From: JACCTU01 sp963788055
GTDB taxonomy: Bacteria > Actinomycetota > Thermoleophilia > Gaiellales > Gaiellaceae
Reading direction: 5' to 3'
Assembly: GCA_963788055.1 (NCBI GenBank)
Contig: CAWBFA010000003.1
Coordinates: 62,001 to 126,000 of the forward strand
Length of the DNA: 64,000 nucleotides
The position numbers and the translations under genes are program-made. The notes below the pieces were generated by a model, which was given only the letters and a program-made list of their open reading frames with translations, did not search any database and was not told the origin of the DNA. Positions 16,212 through 24,888 of the stretch are shown one piece after another (the stretch's first letter is position 1; each line of letters opens with the position of its first letter).

Positions 16212-17226
16212 GGAGCCGTGACGGGCTCGGGCTCGGTCGGGCAGCACCGGCGCCCGCCGCGCATGCTCGATCACGTCCTGCAGGATGTCCTCGAGGCTCC
16301 GCGTCGGCGCCCAGCCGATCGCGGCGCCGATCTTGTCGATCGCAGGCTCGCGGTGGAGCGTGTCTTCGATCCCCTGGCCGTAGACCTGGTCGTAGGGCAC
16401 GAAGACGTTCTCGGAGTCCGACCCGGTCAGCTGCTTGATCCGCTCCGCGAGCTCGAGGATCGTGATCCGGTCGGTCGACCCGACGTTGAAGATCTCTCCG
16501 TTGATCGAGCGGTCGTCCATCAGGTCCTTCAGCGCGCGGGCCGTGTCCTCGACGTGGCAGAACGAGCGGGTCTGCGTCCCGTCGCCGTGGATCTCCAGCG
16601 CCGCGCCGGCGAGCGCGCTCTGCACGAAGCGCGGGATGACCATCCCGTACTGGCCGCTCTGGCGCGGGCCGACGGTGTTGAACAGCCGCACGATCACGCA
16701 GTCGAGCCCGCGCTCGAGGTGGTACGCGAGCGCGAGGAACTCGTCGATCGCCTTCGAGTCGGCGTAGAGCCAGCGCTTCTCCGTCGTCGGCCCGTACACG
16801 CGGCGAGCGTTCTCCTCGAGCGGCTTCTCCTCGCGGTGGTCACCGTAGACCTCCGACGTCGACGCGACGAGCACGCGCCGGCCGAAGCGGTTGCAGTACT
16901 CGAGCACCGTCTCCGTTCCCTGGATGTTCGTCACGAGCGTGTGAACCGGCTGCTCGACGATCAGCCGCACGCCCACCGCCGCGGCGAGGTGGAAGACGAC
17001 GTCGCAACGGTGAACGAGCTCGCTGACGACGGCCTGGTTGAGGACCGAGTCGACGACGAGGTGGTAGCCGCGCCGGTCGCGGCAGATGCGCGACGTTTCG
17101 CTGCGAGCCGGTCGAAAGGTCGTCGAGCGCGTAGACCTCCCATCCGTCGGCGAGGAGCAGCTCCGTCAGGTGTGAGCCGATGAATCCGGCACCGCCGGTG
17201 ATGAGCGCGGTCCGGGCGTCCGGCAT
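16208..17226 (-). CDS. NAD-dependent nucleotide-sugar epimerase/decarboxylase (SDR), two frameshifts
   Basis: The start at 17226 gives MPDARTALITGGAGFIGSHL with the Rossmann glycine motif and DDLSTGSQRNVAHL. One slip near 17085-17095 leads to GYHLVVDSVLNQAVVSELV, CDVVFHLAAAVGV, then VASTSEVYGDH, the catalytic YADSK, VRLFNTVGPRQSGQYGMV, RSFCHVEDTARAL and FNVGSTDRITI. A second slip near 16230-16250 would end the protein in EPEPVTAP with a stop at 16208-16210; without it the frame runs on antisense to the deacetylase as low-complexity sequence. Corrected length is about 338 aa. UDP-glucose epimerase and UDP-glucuronate decarboxylase are the likeliest activities. Confidence 0.78.
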
Positions 17227-17287
17227 CGCGCGGAGCCTAGCGGATGCATGCGACGGTTCGGCCCGGAAGACTGGCCGAAAGTTGAGC

Positions 17288-17316
17288 TTGACTTCACCCC
17301 GCGAAGCTCGGACACT
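17288..17316 (+). promoter_or_regulatory. Probable sigma-A-type promoter
   Basis: TTGACT (17288-17293), a 17-base spacer and GACACT (17311-17316), followed by a GGAGAGG ribosome-binding site and the ATG at 17341. The -35 match is good; the -10 keeps the conserved A, A and T. Confidence 0.45.
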
Positions 17317-17340
17317 CCAGTTCCTGTGGAGAGGCGGATC

Positions 17341-17866
17341 ATGAAGCGGTTCTTCTTTACGACCCTCGCGGTCGCAAGCACTCTCGTCGTCGCGTCGCCG
17401 GCGGGTGCCGATCCGCCGCTGATGGTCACGGGCGCCGGCTCGTCGGCGACTTCGGGTCACGTCGTCGTGCACGCGCGCGCCACCGGCCCTGCGACGGGCA
17501 CGGGGATCCGCGTCTGGCCTGCCAACGGATCGATTAGCGTGCGCAGGCTCCTTCTGGGGGGACCTCGATGGCTCCGTCTCGTGCATCGGGTTGCTGTTTC
17601 CCGGAAGGGCGATCGTCAGCGGCACGCTCGACACGCCGATCGTCTCCGGCGGTTCCACGTTCCCGCACTTCAGCCTCGTCGTCGACGAGAGCGGTTCAGG
17701 GCCCGGATCCTGGATCGGTCTCTTCGTCACGAACCTCGCGGCGCTCGGCGGTGGTCCGGAGGAGTGCGGGGCGTCACTCTTCTTCTCGGCGTCCCTGACG
17801 TTGCCCGAAGCGTTGCCGAACATCCTCGTGACGAAGGGCAACTTCCAGATCCTCGGCGACTCCTGA
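17341..17866 (+). CDS. Small secreted protein of unknown function, frameshifted once
   Basis: Not recognised. ATG at 17341 with GGAGAGG upstream. A signal peptide (MKRFFFTTLAVASTLVVASPAGA) is followed by a Gly/Ser/Val-rich exported region (VTGAGSSATSGHVVVHARATG). The frame slips within about 17540-17560, next to a run of six Gs, and continues as GDLDGSVSCIGLLFPGRAIV, SGGSTFPHFSLVVDESG, WIGLFVTNLAALGGGPEEC and FFSASLTLPEALPN, ending with GDS. Corrected size is about 174 aa with at least two cysteines, possibly disulfide-bonded. The beta-rich pattern suggests an exported beta-sandwich. It lies just before rfbF but has its own promoter. Confidence 0.6.
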
Positions 17867-17888
17867 GCTCCAGCCGCTCGCGCGCCCA

Positions 17889-18656
17889 GTGAAAGCAGTC
17901 ATCCTCGCGGGGGGCTTCGGCACGCGCCTGAGCGAGGAGACGGCGGTTCGCCCGAAGCCGATGGTCGAGATCGGCGGGATGCCGATGCTCTGGCACCTGA
18001 TGAACATCTACGGCGCCTTCGAAATCGAAGACTTTGTAATCGCGGCCGGCTACAAGAGCTACGTGATCAAGGAGTACTTCGCGAACTACTACCTCCACCG
18101 TGCTGACATCCGCATCGATCTCGGGACGAACACGCTCGAGACGCTCGCCGCCGGAGCGGAGCCGTGGCGGGTGACGATCGTCGACACCGGCGACGACACG
18201 ATGACCGGTGGCCGGCTCCTGCGGCTGCGCGATCACCTGCCCGAGACCTTCTGCATGACGTACGGCGACGCGGTGGCGGACGTCGACATCGGCGCGCTCG
18301 TCGAGTTCCACCGCAGCGTCGGTGCGGCGGCGACACTGACGGCGGTTCAGCCGCCGGGACGTTTCGGAGCGCTCGGGCTGCACGAAGGGGAGCAGCTGGT
18401 CGAGGCGTTCCGCGAGAAGCCGTCCGGGGACGGTGGGTGGGTGAACGGTGGGTTCTTCGTCCTCGAGCCCAGGGTGTTCGACTACATCGACGACGACACC
18501 ACGATCTGGGAGCGCGAGCCGCTCGAGCGGTTGGCAGGGGACCGCCAACTCGCCGTGTACCGGCACGCGGGCTACTGGCAGAACATGGATAGCCTCCGCG
18601 ACAAGATGGTGCTCGAAGAGCAGTGGAAGAGCGGCGCGCCCTGGAAGGTCTGGTAG
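17889..18656 (+). CDS. rfbF: Glucose-1-phosphate cytidylyltransferase
   Basis: 255 aa, the usual RfbF length. Makes CDP-glucose from CTP and glucose 1-phosphate, the entry to CDP-dideoxy and CDP-branched sugars. Family motifs: MKAVILAGGFGTRLSEETAVRPKP (nucleotide-binding loop), MVEIGGMPMLWHLMNIYG, FVIAAGYKSYVIKEYF, VDTGDDTMTGGRLLRLRDHL, TYGDAVADVDI and YWQNMDSLRDKMVLEEQW. The start is GTG at 17889. It faces the convergent SAF oxidoreductase gene, eight bases away. The typical partner CDP-glucose 4,6-dehydratase is not evident under that name; one of the nearby SDRs may serve. Confidence 0.93.
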   Translation: MKAVILAGGFGTRLSEETAVRPKPMVEIGGMPMLWHLMNIYGAFEIEDFVIAAGYKSYVIKEYFANYYLHRADIRIDLGTNTLETLAAGAEPWRVTIVDTGDDTMTGGRLLRLRDHLPETFCMTYGDAVADVDIGALVEFHRSVGAAATLTAVQPPGRFGALGLHEGEQLVEAFREKPSGDGGWVNGGFFVLEPRVFDYIDDDTTIWEREPLERLAGDRQLAVYRHAGYWQNMDSLRDKMVLEEQWKSGAPWKVW

Positions 18657-18664
18657 CGCTGGTG

Positions 18665-19975
18665 CTACGCGCCTGCGGTCGCGACCGCGAACTGCGCGTC
18701 CTGCTCGGCACGTAGCTCATCCGCGAGGCGCCCATCGGGCGGCTGAACGTCGTCCCGGGTCAGGATGTCGTCTTTCGCGACGTCGTGTCGCAGGACGCAT
18801 CCTTCGGCGAGCCCCATCGGCAGCAAGCGCTCGTGAGCCGCCGCGGCGGCGTTCTCGCACAGCCCATACGTGAGGTAGCCGCCGGGTCCATCGAGAACGT
18901 CACCCGCATGAAGGGCGACCTTCGCGGCCGCCACCACCTCGACCGTGGGTGCCTGCTTCGTCGAGAGCGCGGCGTCTGCGAAGAGCACGGCGCGCCCGAT
19001 CGTGTTCGGGACCTCGAAGTGGCAGAGGTGGTACGGGGTGTAGAAGCAATAGAGCGGGCCGCTTCCGAGCTTGTACAGCTCGAGGTAGTGCTTCTGCACC
19101 GGGTGGTCGTGCGCGCCGAGGACGAAGACGCCGGGCGACGGGGCTGCGCCGACGACGTAGTCCACGATGCCGCTGCCATCGAGCAGCTCCTCGGAGCCGA
19201 ACGACTGGGCGGCCTCCTCGATCGGGGTGCCCGCCTCGAACGTCGGGCCGAGCATGCCGCGCCTGGCGACGCCCATCCCGGTCGCATTCGCGACGACGGC
19301 CTGCTCGAACGAGATCTTCGACCCGTCGGCGAACGATGTGACCATCTGCGGGTTCTGTCCCCAACGTCGCGCAAACGCTTCCTGCGTCGTCGGGTTTCGA
19401 TACGGGTCGTGGAGGCCCTTGATGTTCCCGCAGAGCACCGGCCGGACGCCGATGCCTGCCACGAAGCGGTAGAGGTTCATCGTCACACCGGGCTGGTCGC
19501 CGTCGGAGAGCGTGTACACGACGCCTGCCTGCTGAGCGCGCAGGTCGAGCATCGCGCCGACCGTGCCGTCGAGCTCGGCGTTCATCGTGATCAGGTGCTT
19601 GCCGTGGCTGATCGCTGCGAGGGCGACGCGAGCGCCGAATTCGACGGCGCCCGTTACCTCGACGATCGCGTCGATGCCGTCCAGCGCACACAGGGCGAGT
19701 GCGTCGTCCGTGAAGGCCGGCGTACCCGCGTCGACGGCGCGCCGCAGCTCCACGTCCGATTCGGCGTACCGCGCGTCCTGAACTCCTGCGAGCTCCCACC
19801 CCTCCCGCGCCCGTTCGGGGTGGCGGTTCGCGATCGCGACGAGCTCGATGCCGGTGGCGGCCGTGACCAGCTGAAGCGCGATCCCCCGTGCCATGAAGCC
19901 GGCGCCCACCATCGCGACGCGGATCGGCCGCCCTTCGGCCGCGCGTTGCTCGAGAGCGCGGTCGACGATGATCAC
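18665..19975 (-). CDS. NAD(P)-dependent oxidoreductase with C-terminal SAF-like domain (homoserine dehydrogenase-like)
   Basis: 436 aa. The N-terminal Rossmann fold opens with RPIRVAMVGAGFMARGIALQ; the middle has DAIVEVTGAVEFGARVALAA and HGKHLITMNAELDGTVGAML, as in the homoserine dehydrogenase-like family. The C-terminal part (LPMGLAEGCVLRHDVAKDDILT) is the SAF-type domain found in sugar-acid-linked enzymes. Such genes recur beside rfbF/rfbC and SDRs in surface-sugar clusters, where they are thought to modify a branched or deoxy sugar; the exact reaction is not known to me. The GTG start at 19975 overlaps the rfbC stop by four bases (GTGA), so it is third in the operon 21563-18665. Confidence 0.8.
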   Translation of the reverse strand: MIIVDRALEQRAAEGRPIRVAMVGAGFMARGIALQLVTAATGIELVAIANRHPERAREGWELAGVQDARYAESDVELRRAVDAGTPAFTDDALALCALDGIDAIVEVTGAVEFGARVALAAISHGKHLITMNAELDGTVGAMLDLRAQQAGVVYTLSDGDQPGVTMNLYRFVAGIGVRPVLCGNIKGLHDPYRNPTTQEAFARRWGQNPQMVTSFADGSKISFEQAVVANATGMGVARRGMLGPTFEAGTPIEEAAQSFGSEELLDGSGIVDYVVGAAPSPGVFVLGAHDHPVQKHYLELYKLGSGPLYCFYTPYHLCHFEVPNTIGRAVLFADAALSTKQAPTVEVVAAAKVALHAGDVLDGPGGYLTYGLCENAAAAAHERLLPMGLAEGCVLRHDVAKDDILTRDDVQPPDGRLADELRAEQDAQFAVATAGA

Positions 19976-20526
19976 GTCGGGACTCCGATCCGCGCGCCGT
20001 CGTAGTCGGGCCAAATGCGGTCCTTGTCCGAGATCACCCGCTTCTCGACGTTCGGCCACTCGATGGCGAACGCCTCGTCGTCCCAGCGCACCCCGCGCTC
20101 CGCGTCGGGCGCGTACGCGGCGCTCACCTGGTAGAAGGCCTCCGTCTTGGGGACGAGGGTCTGGAACCCGTGCGCGCAGCCTTCGGGCACGTAGAGCATC
20201 CGGCGGTTGTCCGCGGTCAGCTCGACGCCGACCCAGCGAAGGTACGACGGCGATTCGGGCCGGAGATCGAGAGCGACGTCGTAGAGCGCCCCGCGGGTGC
20301 AGCGCACGAGCTTCGCCTCTTCGTGCGGGGGCAGCTGGAAGTGCATCCCGCGCAGGGTCCCGGCTTCCGCGCTGAGCGAGACGTTGCACTGCTCGACATG
20401 CGGGTTCAGCCCGTGCTCCTCGAACTCGGCGCGGCAGAACGTGCGCGCGAAGAAGCCGCGCTCGTCCCCGCGCGGCTCCAGATCGATCACGAATGCGCCG
20501 GCGACGACGGTCTCCGTGAAGATCAC
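19972..20526 (-). CDS. rfbC: dTDP-4-dehydrorhamnose 3,5-epimerase family protein
   Basis: 184 aa, standard RfbC length. A cupin-fold epimerase acting on a 4-keto-6-deoxy nucleotide sugar. Seen: GAFVIDLEPRGDERGFFART, HVEQCNVSLSAEAGTLRGMH with the catalytic His in GTLRGMHFQ, KLVRCTRGALYDVALDLR, VPEGCAHGFQTL (second conserved His/Gly) and a late Tyr in AFYQVSAAY. The GTG start at 20526 overlaps the preceding SDR stop by four bases; an open extension upstream to 20697 is low-complexity and antisense-like. In this company it may act on a CDP- or dTDP-linked sugar. Confidence 0.9.
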   Translation of the reverse strand: MIFTETVVAGAFVIDLEPRGDERGFFARTFCRAEFEEHGLNPHVEQCNVSLSAEAGTLRGMHFQLPPHEEAKLVRCTRGALYDVALDLRPESPSYLRWVGVELTADNRRMLYVPEGCAHGFQTLVPKTEAFYQVSAAYAPDAERGVRWDDEAFAIEWPNVEKRVISDKDRIWPDYDGARIGVPT

Positions 20527-21563
20527 ACGCCCACCACCTGAGGCTGCCAGCGCAGGCGTTCGTCGAGGGCGCCGGAGTCGAGGAGCGCGCGGAGGCGCCG
20601 CAGCCGCACGAAGCGGTCGCCATTGAAGTCGTCGAGCGAGAGTCCGGCGGCCCGATAGGCGTCGAGGAGTTCCTCGGCGCCACGCCGAGCGTTCCACTTG
20701 AACGTGAAGTCCGGAATAGTCTCCGCGAACTTCCTGAAATCAACTTTGTAGCTGCGCGGATCCGGATCGCCACTGCCGGCGTACTCCACCTCGCATCCCG
20801 TCGTCTGGGCGACGATCTCGGCGAGGTCCCGCACCTGGTAGTTCTCGCTCTCGCCCCCGATGTTGAACGGCGCGTTGTGCACGAGCTCCCGCGGAGCCGC
20901 GAGCAGGGCGGCCGTCGCCCGCCCGATGTCCTCGACGTGGACGATCGGCCTCCACGGCGTCCCGTCGCTCAGGATCTTGACCTTGCCCGTCGTGAGCGCC
21001 CAACCCACGAGGTTGTTGAGCACGATGTCGAGACGGAGCCGCGGTGAGGCACCGTACGCGGTCGCGTTGCGCATCAGGATCGGTGAGAACGAGTCGCCCG
21101 CGAGCTCCTGGAGTTCATGTTCCGCAGCGACCTTCGACTGTGCGTACGCGGTGAGTGGCTGGAGCGCTCCCTGCTCGTCGACCGCGCCATCCCCGGCCTG
21201 GGCGCCGTACATGCTGCACGAGGACGCAAAGACGAACCGAGCGACGCCGGCTTCCCGAGCCGCGCGCGCGAGGGCGACGGTGGCCTCGTGGTTGATGACT
21301 GATGTCAGCGCCGGGTCGAAGTCCCCGAGAGGGTCGTTCGAGAGCGCGGCGAGGTGCACGACGGCGTCGAATCCGCGCAGGTCGTCGGCTCGCAAGTCTC
21401 GGACGTCCCCGCGAAGCTCCTCGGAAGGCGGTTCCGCAGGGTAAAGGTCACAACCGTCGTAAAACCTCGTGTCCACGCCGACAACGCCGTGGCCGGCAGC
21501 GGCGAGCACCGGCACCGTGACCGAGCCGATGTAACCGTGGTGGCCCGTTACCAAGACTTTCAT
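20523..21563 (-). CDS. NAD-dependent epimerase/dehydratase (SDR)
   Basis: 346 aa, intact. MKVLVTGHHGYIGSVTVPVL is the NAD-binding GxxGxxG motif, VVHLAALSNDPLGDFDP follows, then SSCSMYG and the catalytic YAQSK. SDGTPWRPIVHVEDIGRATA and FNIGGESENYQVRDLAEIV are typical of nucleotide-sugar SDRs of the RfbG/WcaG kind. It is the first gene of the three-gene minus operon with rfbC and the SAF oxidoreductase, all with four-base overlaps. Given the adjacent cytidylyltransferase it may be the 4,6-dehydratase or a reductase of a CDP-sugar route; this is inference. Confidence 0.88.
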   Translation of the reverse strand: MKVLVTGHHGYIGSVTVPVLAAAGHGVVGVDTRFYDGCDLYPAEPPSEELRGDVRDLRADDLRGFDAVVHLAALSNDPLGDFDPALTSVINHEATVALARAAREAGVARFVFASSCSMYGAQAGDGAVDEQGALQPLTAYAQSKVAAEHELQELAGDSFSPILMRNATAYGASPRLRLDIVLNNLVGWALTTGKVKILSDGTPWRPIVHVEDIGRATAALLAAPRELVHNAPFNIGGESENYQVRDLAEIVAQTTGCEVEYAGSGDPDPRSYKVDFRKFAETIPDFTFKWNARRGAEELLDAYRAAGLSLDDFNGDRFVRLRRLRALLDSGALDERLRWQPQVVGV

Positions 21564-21657
21564 GTCGCTGAACCGCTCATTGGCCGGCGAACTGTACCCC
21601 CAGGACGCACCGGGCTAGGCTGGGCGAGTGTCACCGTGCAGCCCACGTCCGACGTCG

Positions 21658-22350
21658 TCATCGTGGTTTGCGCTCTTCCACCTGTCTGCTCCCGCGTGCG
21701 GCTCGAAGTGCGGCGCGAGTTCCGATGTCGATCCAGTCGTCGGAGAGTTCGAGTCCTCGCACCTTCCCGGACCGCGCGAGCCGATCGAACAACTCGCCCG
21801 GCTCCCGCACTTCCGCAAGTCCCGAGAGTGCTCGAACGCGAACGGCTGCGCATCCCCAGATGAGCTCGGCCGGAGGAACGTCCGGCTTGATCGCGACCGA
21901 CCGTACGAAGCCGTCGCCATCGCAGAGGACGACATCCGACCGGCTCAGTTCCGGTGTCCTGAACAGGCCGAGCGCCACATCCAGCGGATCGCGAGCGAGG
22001 ATCGCCACCAGCCTGGTGAACCCGTCGTGAGGACTCCAGATCGTGTCGGGGAAGCCGACCAATGCGACGTCGTCCGCCGCCAGCCCCGCGAGTCCGGCCG
22101 CGATGGATCGAGCGACCGTGGGCGGTCGCGCGAGGACGACGCGTGCACCTCTTGCTTCCGCCGCTGCGACGAGATCGGTCTTCTCGGGCCGCGCGACGAC
22201 GCGAACCTCGTCTGCGCCGGCAGACAGCATCCGCTCCAGGAGATACTCCCAGACGGGTCGACCCCCGATCTCGAGCATCTCCTTCGACTGACCGATTGCG
22301 CCCAGACGGACAGCGTGTCCGGCAGCGGGCGCGACGCCCACGATCCGCAT
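21658..22350 (-). CDS. Sugar nucleotidyltransferase (glucose-1-phosphate thymidylyltransferase-like)
   Basis: 230 aa from the ATG at 22350 (MRIVGVAPAAGHAVRLGAIG). The N-terminal motif is a variant of the LAAGxGxRL nucleotide-binding loop, followed by QSKEMLEIGGRPVWEYLLER, DDVALVGFPDTIWSP (the metal-binding Asp region), IWGCAAVRVRAL and DWIDIGTRAAL at the C-terminus. It would couple a hexose 1-phosphate to a nucleoside triphosphate; base and sugar are not resolved. An open reading upstream to 22536 crosses a strong hairpin and is not included. It probably starts the operon that continues with the SDR at 21563, 94 bases downstream. Confidence 0.8.
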   Translation of the reverse strand: MRIVGVAPAAGHAVRLGAIGQSKEMLEIGGRPVWEYLLERMLSAGADEVRVVARPEKTDLVAAAEARGARVVLARPPTVARSIAAGLAGLAADDVALVGFPDTIWSPHDGFTRLVAILARDPLDVALGLFRTPELSRSDVVLCDGDGFVRSVAIKPDVPPAELIWGCAAVRVRALSGLAEVREPGELFDRLARSGKVRGLELSDDWIDIGTRAALRAARGSRQVEERKPR

Positions 22351-22446
22351 CGTCACGCGGGAGACACGTCCGCGGTTTTCGCGGCAGATTTCTCGATCAG
22401 CTCCATGCCCTTCTCGACCCATTCTTACGTCCACCGAGCCCCCGTG

Positions 22447-22491
22447 GACAGTCAGCGGGCGACCTCCGCTTCGCCCGGAAGCCTGACTGTC
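22447..22491. repeat. Long bulged hairpin between divergent genes
   Basis: GACAGTCAGCGGGCGA (22447-22462), loop CCTCCGCT, TCGCCCG (22471-22477), a 5-base bulge GAAGC, then CTGACTGTC (22483-22491): 16 paired positions. It lies 35 bases before the GT39-like start codon and about 100 bases from the divergent nucleotidyltransferase start. It could be a regulatory RNA leader or an inverted-repeat operator. Confidence 0.6.
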
Positions 22492-22525
22492 GGCGGCCGC
22501 GCGACGGCACGTCTTCGGGCTAGGG

Positions 22526-24158
22526 GTGACCTCCAATGTCCGCGAGGCGGCTCGCCGCCGGCTGATCTTTGGACGATGGCCGATCTGGCTCGCGTTGCTG
22601 CTGGCGCTCGGCGTCGCTCTACGGCTCCGTGAGTACCTCGCGGCGCGCTCTCTCTGGCTCGACGAGAGCCTGCTGGCTCTGGAGCTGATCGAGAAGACGC
22701 CGCGCGAGCTCCTCGGGCCGTTAGCGTTTTACCAAGGGGCGCCTGGAGGCTTCCTGCTCGGGGAGAAGGCGATCGGGGAGCTCGTCGGGTACTCGGAGCT
22801 CGCCCTGCGATTCCTGCCGCTCGTCTTCGGCGTCCTCGCGCTCTTCGTGTTCGTTCCGCTCGCCCGACGCACGGTCGCCGCCAACGCCGTGCCCGTCGCG
22901 CTGACTCTGTTCGTCGTCGCGGACGGGCTCGTCTACTACGCGGCCGAAGCCAAGCAGTACTCGGTCGACGTGTTCGCCGCGGTCTGTCTGCTCGCTGTGG
23001 CCGCTCCGCTCGCGCGGGCGGGTCTCGTGGATCGCCGTGCCCTCCTGCTTGCACTCGCGGCGACGCCGCTCATCTGGCTGTCGCACAGTGCGCTGTTCGT
23101 CGCAAGCCGGGTGTGGTTTCGTGATCGTCGCGACAGCCGTCCTTGCTCGTCGGCGTGAGCGACTCGTTCGTGTCGTGCCGGTCGTCGCGACATGGGCGCT
23201 CGCGTGCCTGATCGTCGTCCTCACGTCTCCCGATTACGACGAGCTGCGGGCCGCACAGGCAGGTGCATCCGACGTGTTCGTCGGTCAAGCGGACAGCATC
23301 TCAGACCCGAGCTGGGTCGTGACGTTCGGGGGAAGCGTCGCGGTCGCGCTGGGCTTTCCGGGTGCAGGGCCGCTCACGCTGCTGGCCAAGCTCGCCGGCG
23401 GTCTTGCGATCGTTGGCTTCTTGTCGTTGCTGCGGCGCGACGCCGTGGCGGCAGGGCTCCTGGGAGCACCCGTCGCCATCATGCTCACAGTCTCGGCGCT
23501 CGAGCTGTACCCCCTTTACGAGCGTACAACACTGTTCCTCGTTCCGATCGCTGCGCTCTTACTCGGTGAGGGGGTGCTCGCGATCGCGTCGCTCTTCGCA
23601 CGTCCTCATCGGCCGATCGTCTTCGCGGCAGCCACGCTGCTGGTCGTCGCGCTGCCCGTGGCGAGGGCCGCCGAGCGCTTTGTCGACCGACCCGTACGGG
23701 AAGAGCTGAAGCCCGCACTCTCGTACGTCCGCGACCACTGGGAGCGCGGCGACATTCTCTACCTCAACTGGGGCGACCAAGCCGTTTACCTCTACTACGT
23801 CTCATGTGGATGCTTCGAGGCCGACGCACCTCACGGCGGCAGCTTGCCGACCGCCGTGCTTCGACTCGATGGCGACGTCGCCGAAAACTACGCGGTGTTC
23901 GAATCGCGCACGGCGGCGCTCGTCCGCGGTCGCGACGATTCGCGCGTCGATGAGCTTCTGGACGACCTCGACCGCGTTCGGGGGCGCCCGCGCGTCTGGG
24001 TCCTCGTTGCGCGTGTCGAAGGTGCCCAGCGTGTCGAAGGTGACGAACGAGAGTATCGAGAACGCGCCCTGCCGCGGCGACTCGAACGGCTCGGCCGGCG
24101 CCTCGACGCCTACGTGGGACGGGGCGGCACTGCGTACTTGTATGACCTCAGCCGGTGA
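22526..24158 (+). CDS. GT39/ArnT-like membrane glycosyltransferase, frameshifted once
   Basis: Corrected length about 543 aa. An integral membrane protein with many helices (PIWLALLLALGVALRLREYL, LPLVFGVLALFVFVPL, VAVALGFPGAGPLTLLA) and an early acidic motif SLWLDESLLALELI after the first helix, where GT-C transferases keep a catalytic Asp/Glu. ALRFLPLVFGVLAL and VYYAAEAKQYSVDVFAA are typical of the family that takes sugars from polyprenyl phosphates. The frame slips near 23105-23120 (VASHSALFVA joined to CGFVIVATAVLARRRERL). The C-terminal 200 residues are soluble (LSYVRDHWERGDILYLNW). GTG start at 22526; the stop overlaps the next start by four bases (GTGA). Confidence 0.72.
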
Positions 24159-24862
24159 GTCCGCACTCGAATCGCGCGGTGCCGACCGCGATCTCCACGT
24201 CCTCCAGGCAGCCGAAGTGGCTGCACGAACCTCGCCGGTACTCTGCGGCCGACATGAGTACCTCTGGCGTTCCGCGCCCGACTGGCGCGCCCGCGTCCGG
24301 GCACGTGCAGCCGGGCGGTGCCTCTGCGGGCCTATCAGTCCGTGGGCTCCTCGCGCTCATGCGCGAGGATTGGCAGACACATGACCGGCATCTGAACGCG
24401 GGCCTGCAGGTCCTGCTCGTCCAGCGTCTTGGCGCATGGCGCCTCGGGCTTCCTCCGGGTGTACCGCGCAAGATCGTCTCGTTCGTCTACAGGCTGCTGA
24501 GCGCGGTGCTCCGGAACGTCTACGGGATCTGCCTCTTCGACACGACGCGCCTCGGCCGCCGCATCAAGATCGCCCACCACAGCGGAGTCGTCATCGGATC
24601 AGAAGCGGTGATCGGCGACGGCTGCGTGATCCGCCAGAACGTCACCATCGGAATCGCAGATTGGGGCGACAAGGGGTCGCCACGCCTCGGTCGCGACGTC
24701 GAGGTCGGCGCCGGGGCAGTTGTGATCGGAGGCGTGACGATCGGAGACGGCGCCCGGATCGGACCGAACGCCGTCGTCCTCAGCGACGTGCCTCCGGGCG
24801 CCACCGCGTTCGCTGCGCCCGCGCGCCGGATGCAGCGCCCGGCCGGCGACGCCGGCTCGTAG
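24155..24862 (+). CDS. Serine O-acetyltransferase-like (CysE-type hexapeptide) protein
   Basis: 235 aa if started at the GTG that overlaps the previous stop, or about 202 aa from the ATG at 24254. A short helical domain (LLALMREDWQTHDRHLNAG, then KIVSFVYRLLSAVLRNVYGI) precedes a left-handed beta-helix: IKIAHHSGVVIGSEAVIGDG, CVIRQNVTIGIADWGDKGSP, VEVGAGAVVIGGVTIGDGAR, IGPNAVVLSDVPPG. The HHSGVVIG and NVTIG rungs are the acetyl-CoA and substrate-binding parts of CysE-type enzymes. Placed before an adenylation enzyme and a carrier protein, it may O-acetylate an amino acid or a sugar of the glycan rather than serve cysteine synthesis; that is inference. Confidence 0.78.
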   Translation: MSPHSNRAVPTAISTSSRQPKWLHEPRRYSAADMSTSGVPRPTGAPASGHVQPGGASAGLSVRGLLALMREDWQTHDRHLNAGLQVLLVQRLGAWRLGLPPGVPRKIVSFVYRLLSAVLRNVYGICLFDTTRLGRRIKIAHHSGVVIGSEAVIGDGCVIRQNVTIGIADWGDKGSPRLGRDVEVGAGAVVIGGVTIGDGARIGPNAVVLSDVPPGATAFAAPARRMQRPAGDAGS

Positions 24863-24888
24863 CGCCGACCTCGCTAACCTCGATCCGA

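Noticed and set aside
18665..20773. A single 702-codon minus-strand protein
   Set aside because: It contains the SAF oxidoreductase in frame, but its N-terminal third is the antisense-like wrong frame of rfbC; the true oxidoreductase starts at 19975 within the rfbC stop.
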